Source: Omnitrophica bacterium RIFCSPLOWO2_01_FULL_45_10b (GTDB lineage Bacteria; Omnitrophota; Omnitrophia; Omnitrophales; Danuiimicrobiaceae). Taken from it: a stretch of 6,786 nt of DNA. The notes under the pieces are model-generated. The model saw only the letters and a program-made list of their open reading frames with translations, was not told where the DNA came from and made no database searches. Below are positions 4,764-6,786 of this stretch, in pieces. Location of the stretch: contig MHFM01000066.1 in assembly GCA_001804205.1 (NCBI GenBank), positions 4,106 to 10,891 of the forward strand, read 5' to 3'. The first letter of the stretch is position 1. Each line of letters begins with the position of its first letter. The position numbers were made by a program, and so were the translations under genes.

Positions 4764-5826
4764 AGGAATACATTGGCCCATTGTTTTTCTGATGCTTGCG
4801 CTTGCCGCGCTTGGAATCATTGAGATCTATAGTGCTACGTTTCAGGATGGCAGCAGCTTTGCTTCAAAACAATTCTTTTGGTTTTTAGCCGGGCTCGTTA
4901 TTTTCTTTCTGACAATAGGGATTGGATATCGAACGTTTTTAAATTTTTCGTATTTGATTTATGGGTTCACCGTTATTCTCTTGTTTTGGGTTTTGTTTTT
5001 TGCCAAGGCCCGTTCGGGCGCTCATAGCTGGCTTGCCTTAGGCCCGTTTCAAATTCAACCTTCCGAATTTTCAAAAATAGCAACCACGTTAATGCTGGCT
5101 CATTTTTTAGCGGACCGCAGCGCTTTTTTTGCTCAAAAGCGTACACTTATGACCGTCATGTTCTTGATGGCTTTTCCATGCCTTCTTGTTTTAAAACAAC
5201 CAGACTTGGGAACGGCTCTGGTTTTTATTCCGATGTTTCTTGGAATGATATTTTTGTGGGGGGTTCGGTTTCGTTATTTATTTGTGTTATTTTCTCTTGC
5301 GCTGGCGAGCGCTCCGTTTCTTTGGCATGTTTTGAAGCCGTATCAACAAAAACGTATTCTTGTTTTTATGAATCCTTCCATCGATCCGATCGGCGCTAGC
5401 TACACCGCCATTCAATCTAAAATTGCGGTAGGTTCCGGTGGACTCTTTGGAAAGGGATGGCTGCACGGGACTCAGACGCAGCTTGATTTTGTGCCAGAGC
5501 ACCACACGGATTTTATCTTCAGCGTTTTTGCCGAGGAGTTTGGTTTTTTAGGAACACTGCTTCTTCTGCTTTTATTTTCGGTTTTAATCGGCTATGCTTT
5601 TCAAATCATGAAACACACAACGGACTTAAAAGCTCGTCTTTTGGTTGCCGGTGTCATCGCAGCTTTTGCATTTCAGGCTTTCGTTAATATCGGCATGACC
5701 ATTGGAATCGCTCCAATTACAGGAGTGACCTTGCCGTTTATGAGCTATGGAGGATCATCTCTTGTGGCCAGTTTTTTCGCTTTTGGCCTCCTCGTAAGTA
5801 TTTATAAGGAACGCTCAATTTTCTAG
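4744..5826 (+). CDS. rodA: Peptidoglycan glycosyltransferase RodA (SEDS family)
   Basis: 360 residues, full length for RodA, which is also called MrdB. It polymerises lipid II into glycan strands in the elongasome, paired with PBP2. It is a polytopic membrane protein with about ten hydrophobic segments, from roughly residue 12 to 352. SEDS motifs are IQPSEFSK (104-111), QPDLGTALV (152-160), GKGWLHGTQTQLDFVPEHHTDF (within 236-257; the Asp256 of HTDFIF corresponds to the essential SEDS aspartate) and the C-terminal GIAPITGVTLPFMSYGGSSL (321-340). HGTQTQLDFVPEHHTDFIF favours RodA over FtsW, as does the location right after PBP2. The ATG 4744 lies inside mrdA, preceded by AAGGA (4734-4738) with a 5-base spacer, so translation is probably coupled to mrdA. 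Confidence 0.97.
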   Translation: MVPRFFKGIHWPIVFLMLALAALGIIEIYSATFQDGSSFASKQFFWFLAGLVIFFLTIGIGYRTFLNFSYLIYGFTVILLFWVLFFAKARSGAHSWLALGPFQIQPSEFSKIATTLMLAHFLADRSAFFAQKRTLMTVMFLMAFPCLLVLKQPDLGTALVFIPMFLGMIFLWGVRFRYLFVLFSLALASAPFLWHVLKPYQQKRILVFMNPSIDPIGASYTAIQSKIAVGSGGLFGKGWLHGTQTQLDFVPEHHTDFIFSVFAEEFGFLGTLLLLLLFSVLIGYAFQIMKHTTDLKARLLVAGVIAAFAFQAFVNIGMTIGIAPITGVTLPFMSYGGSSLVASFFAFGLLVSIYKERSIF

Positions 5827-5858
5827 TATTCTACCGTGACGTATCATACTTGTTTTTT
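5825..5858 (+). terminator. Weak intrinsic terminator candidate after rodA
   Basis: AGTAT (5825-5829) pairs with ATACT (5846-5850). A symmetric TC/TC internal loop separates this from TAC (5832-5834) / GTA (5841-5843), with a 6-base loop. TGTTTTTT (5851-5858) follows. The stem is AT-rich and interrupted, so it may be weak or fortuitous. If real, it would end the mre operon before gltA. Confidence 0.3.
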
Positions 5859-5860
5859 CA

Positions 5861-5868
5861 GGAAGGAG
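5861..5868 (+). promoter_or_regulatory. Ribosome binding site fixing the GTG start of gltA
   Basis: GGAAGGAG lies 9 bases before GTG 5878-5880. With an in-frame TAA at 5869-5871 there is no earlier start, so this site and the GTG define the N terminus of citrate synthase. Confidence 0.75.
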
Positions 5869-5877
5869 TAAGTTGTA

Positions 5878-6786
5878 GTGAGCGAGAAAGCAGAGCTTAA
5901 AATCAATGACAAAGTAATCGAATTGCCTACGGTAGTGGGTACGGAAGGCGAGAAGGCGATTGACATCAATGAACTTAGGGCGAAGACTTCCTATATTGCA
6001 TTGGACAATGGTTATGCCAATACCGGGTCTTGCTTGAGTGAAATTACGTTTATTGATGGGGATAAAGGTATTTTACGCTATCGCGGCATTCCAATTGAGC
6101 AACTTGCCGAGCAGTCCACTTTTGTCGAAACCGCTTATCTTTTGATTCACGGAAAACTTCCTAATCGCACTCAAGCCGATCAATTCTCAAAGGAGTTGAC
6201 CGAGCATGCAAGCCTTCACCAGGATTTCAAGCATATTTTTGACGGCATTCCAAGCACGACTCATCCAATGGCCACTCTTTCGGCCATGGTTTCTATTTTG
6301 TCTGGTTTCGATACGGTAGGGGACCCGAATAAGAAGCAAGACGGAAAGGAAATCAGTAAAATCGCAGCGAAGCTTTTGTCCAAAGTCCGAACGATTGCCG
6401 CGTATTCATATAAAAAGTCAATCGGTCAGCCGTTTATTTATCCTCATCGTTCGTTATCCTATTGCGCCAATTTCCTCCACATGATGTTTTCACTGCCGGG
6501 AGAAGAGTATCCGATTGATGAGGAGGCGGTTCGCGTTCTTAATCTTCTTTTGATTTTGCATGCCGATCATGAGCAAAATTGCAGCACGGCAACGGTCCGT
6601 CTCGTCGGAAGCAGCCGTTCGAATTTATTTGCCTGCATTTCCGCGGGTATTTGTGCGTTGTGGGGGCCGTGGCATGGAGGGGCCAATCAGGAAGTAATGG
6701 AAATGTTAGACCAAATTCATGAAGAAGGCGGCGATGTCAAAAAGTGGGTAGCACTTGCCAAAGATCCCAATTCGTCGTTTCGCCTT
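5878..6786 (+). CDS. gltA: Citrate synthase (type II, GltA-like), N-terminal 303 residues
   Basis: The frame is open from GTG 5878 to the window end, so about 120-130 C-terminal residues are missing. Citrate synthase condenses oxaloacetate with acetyl-CoA at the entry to the TCA cycle. The N-terminal beta-rich extension (KINDKVIELPTVVGTEG...) and GDKGILRYRGIPIEQLAEQS (61-80) are typical of the hexameric Gram-negative type. Active-site motifs are LHADHEQN (His228, His231; E. coli His226, His229) and GPWHGGAN (His266; E. coli catalytic His264). The window stops at NSSFRL, just before the expected GFGHRVY motif, so the second catalytic His and the Asp cannot be checked. By alignment from memory, Gly208 occupies the place of E. 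coli Cys206, a residue linked to NADH regulation. I found no convincing promoter in the 51-base gap after rodA, so read-through from the mre operon or an unrecognised promoter is possible. Confidence 0.96.
   Translation, partial: MSEKAELKINDKVIELPTVVGTEGEKAIDINELRAKTSYIALDNGYANTGSCLSEITFIDGDKGILRYRGIPIEQLAEQSTFVETAYLLIHGKLPNRTQADQFSKELTEHASLHQDFKHIFDGIPSTTHPMATLSAMVSILSGFDTVGDPNKKQDGKEISKIAAKLLSKVRTIAAYSYKKSIGQPFIYPHRSLSYCANFLHMMFSLPGEEYPIDEEAVRVLNLLLILHADHEQNCSTATVRLVGSSRSNLFACISAGICALWGPWHGGANQEVMEMLDQIHEEGGDVKKWVALAKDPNSSFRL

Noticed and set aside
1..6786. Defence system, prophage, insertion sequence, CRISPR array or novel enzyme cluster
   Set aside because: All complete genes are conserved elongasome or central-metabolism genes. 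There is no transposase, integrase, direct-repeat array or unexplained ORF.

Overview
The window is one bacterial chromosomal locus devoted mainly to lateral cell-wall growth. All genes are on the + strand and coding density is high. By eye the base composition is moderately AT-rich. The set MreB, MreC, MreD, PBP2 and RodA, together with a GltA-type (type II) citrate synthase, suggests a rod-shaped, probably Gram-negative (diderm) bacterium that also makes aromatic amino acids. I cannot assign a phylum from the sequence alone.

Layout: the 3' end of aroA (1-347) comes first. A gap of 157 bases then holds a likely AT-rich intrinsic terminator (376-406) and a very good sigma70-type promoter with an extended -10 (424-452). 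This promoter starts the elongasome operon: mreB (505-1563), mreC (GTG start, 1584-2384), mreD (from 2357), mrdA encoding PBP2 (3027-4763) and rodA (4744-5826). A weak hairpin plus T-run lies after rodA. It is followed by the first 303 codons of gltA (GTG start, 5878 to the window end).

How the genes work together: MreB forms membrane-associated actin-like filaments. MreC and MreD are envelope components linking the cytoskeleton to the synthases. RodA is the SEDS glycosyltransferase and PBP2 its partner transpeptidase. The mreC/mreD and mrdA/rodA pairs overlap by 28 and 20 bases, so tight or coupled translation is likely. aroA (shikimate pathway) and gltA (TCA cycle) are metabolic neighbours without an obvious functional link.

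The unusual part is the mreD-mrdA junction. mreD appears frameshifted at a run of eight T (2768-2775): one more T would give a normal 161-residue MreD ending at 2841. Immediately after that stop, 2844-3017 can be folded into five stem-loops laid end to end with no unpaired linker. The first and last of these are related 14-bp palindromes that differ at three base pairs, all three compensated. The block is flanked by near-identical 8-base direct repeats (TTTTAATT / TTTTAACT), which would fit an inserted palindromic element. I saw no defence system, transposase, CRISPR array, tRNA or rRNA. Apart from the mreD-mrdA junction this is an ordinary housekeeping region.
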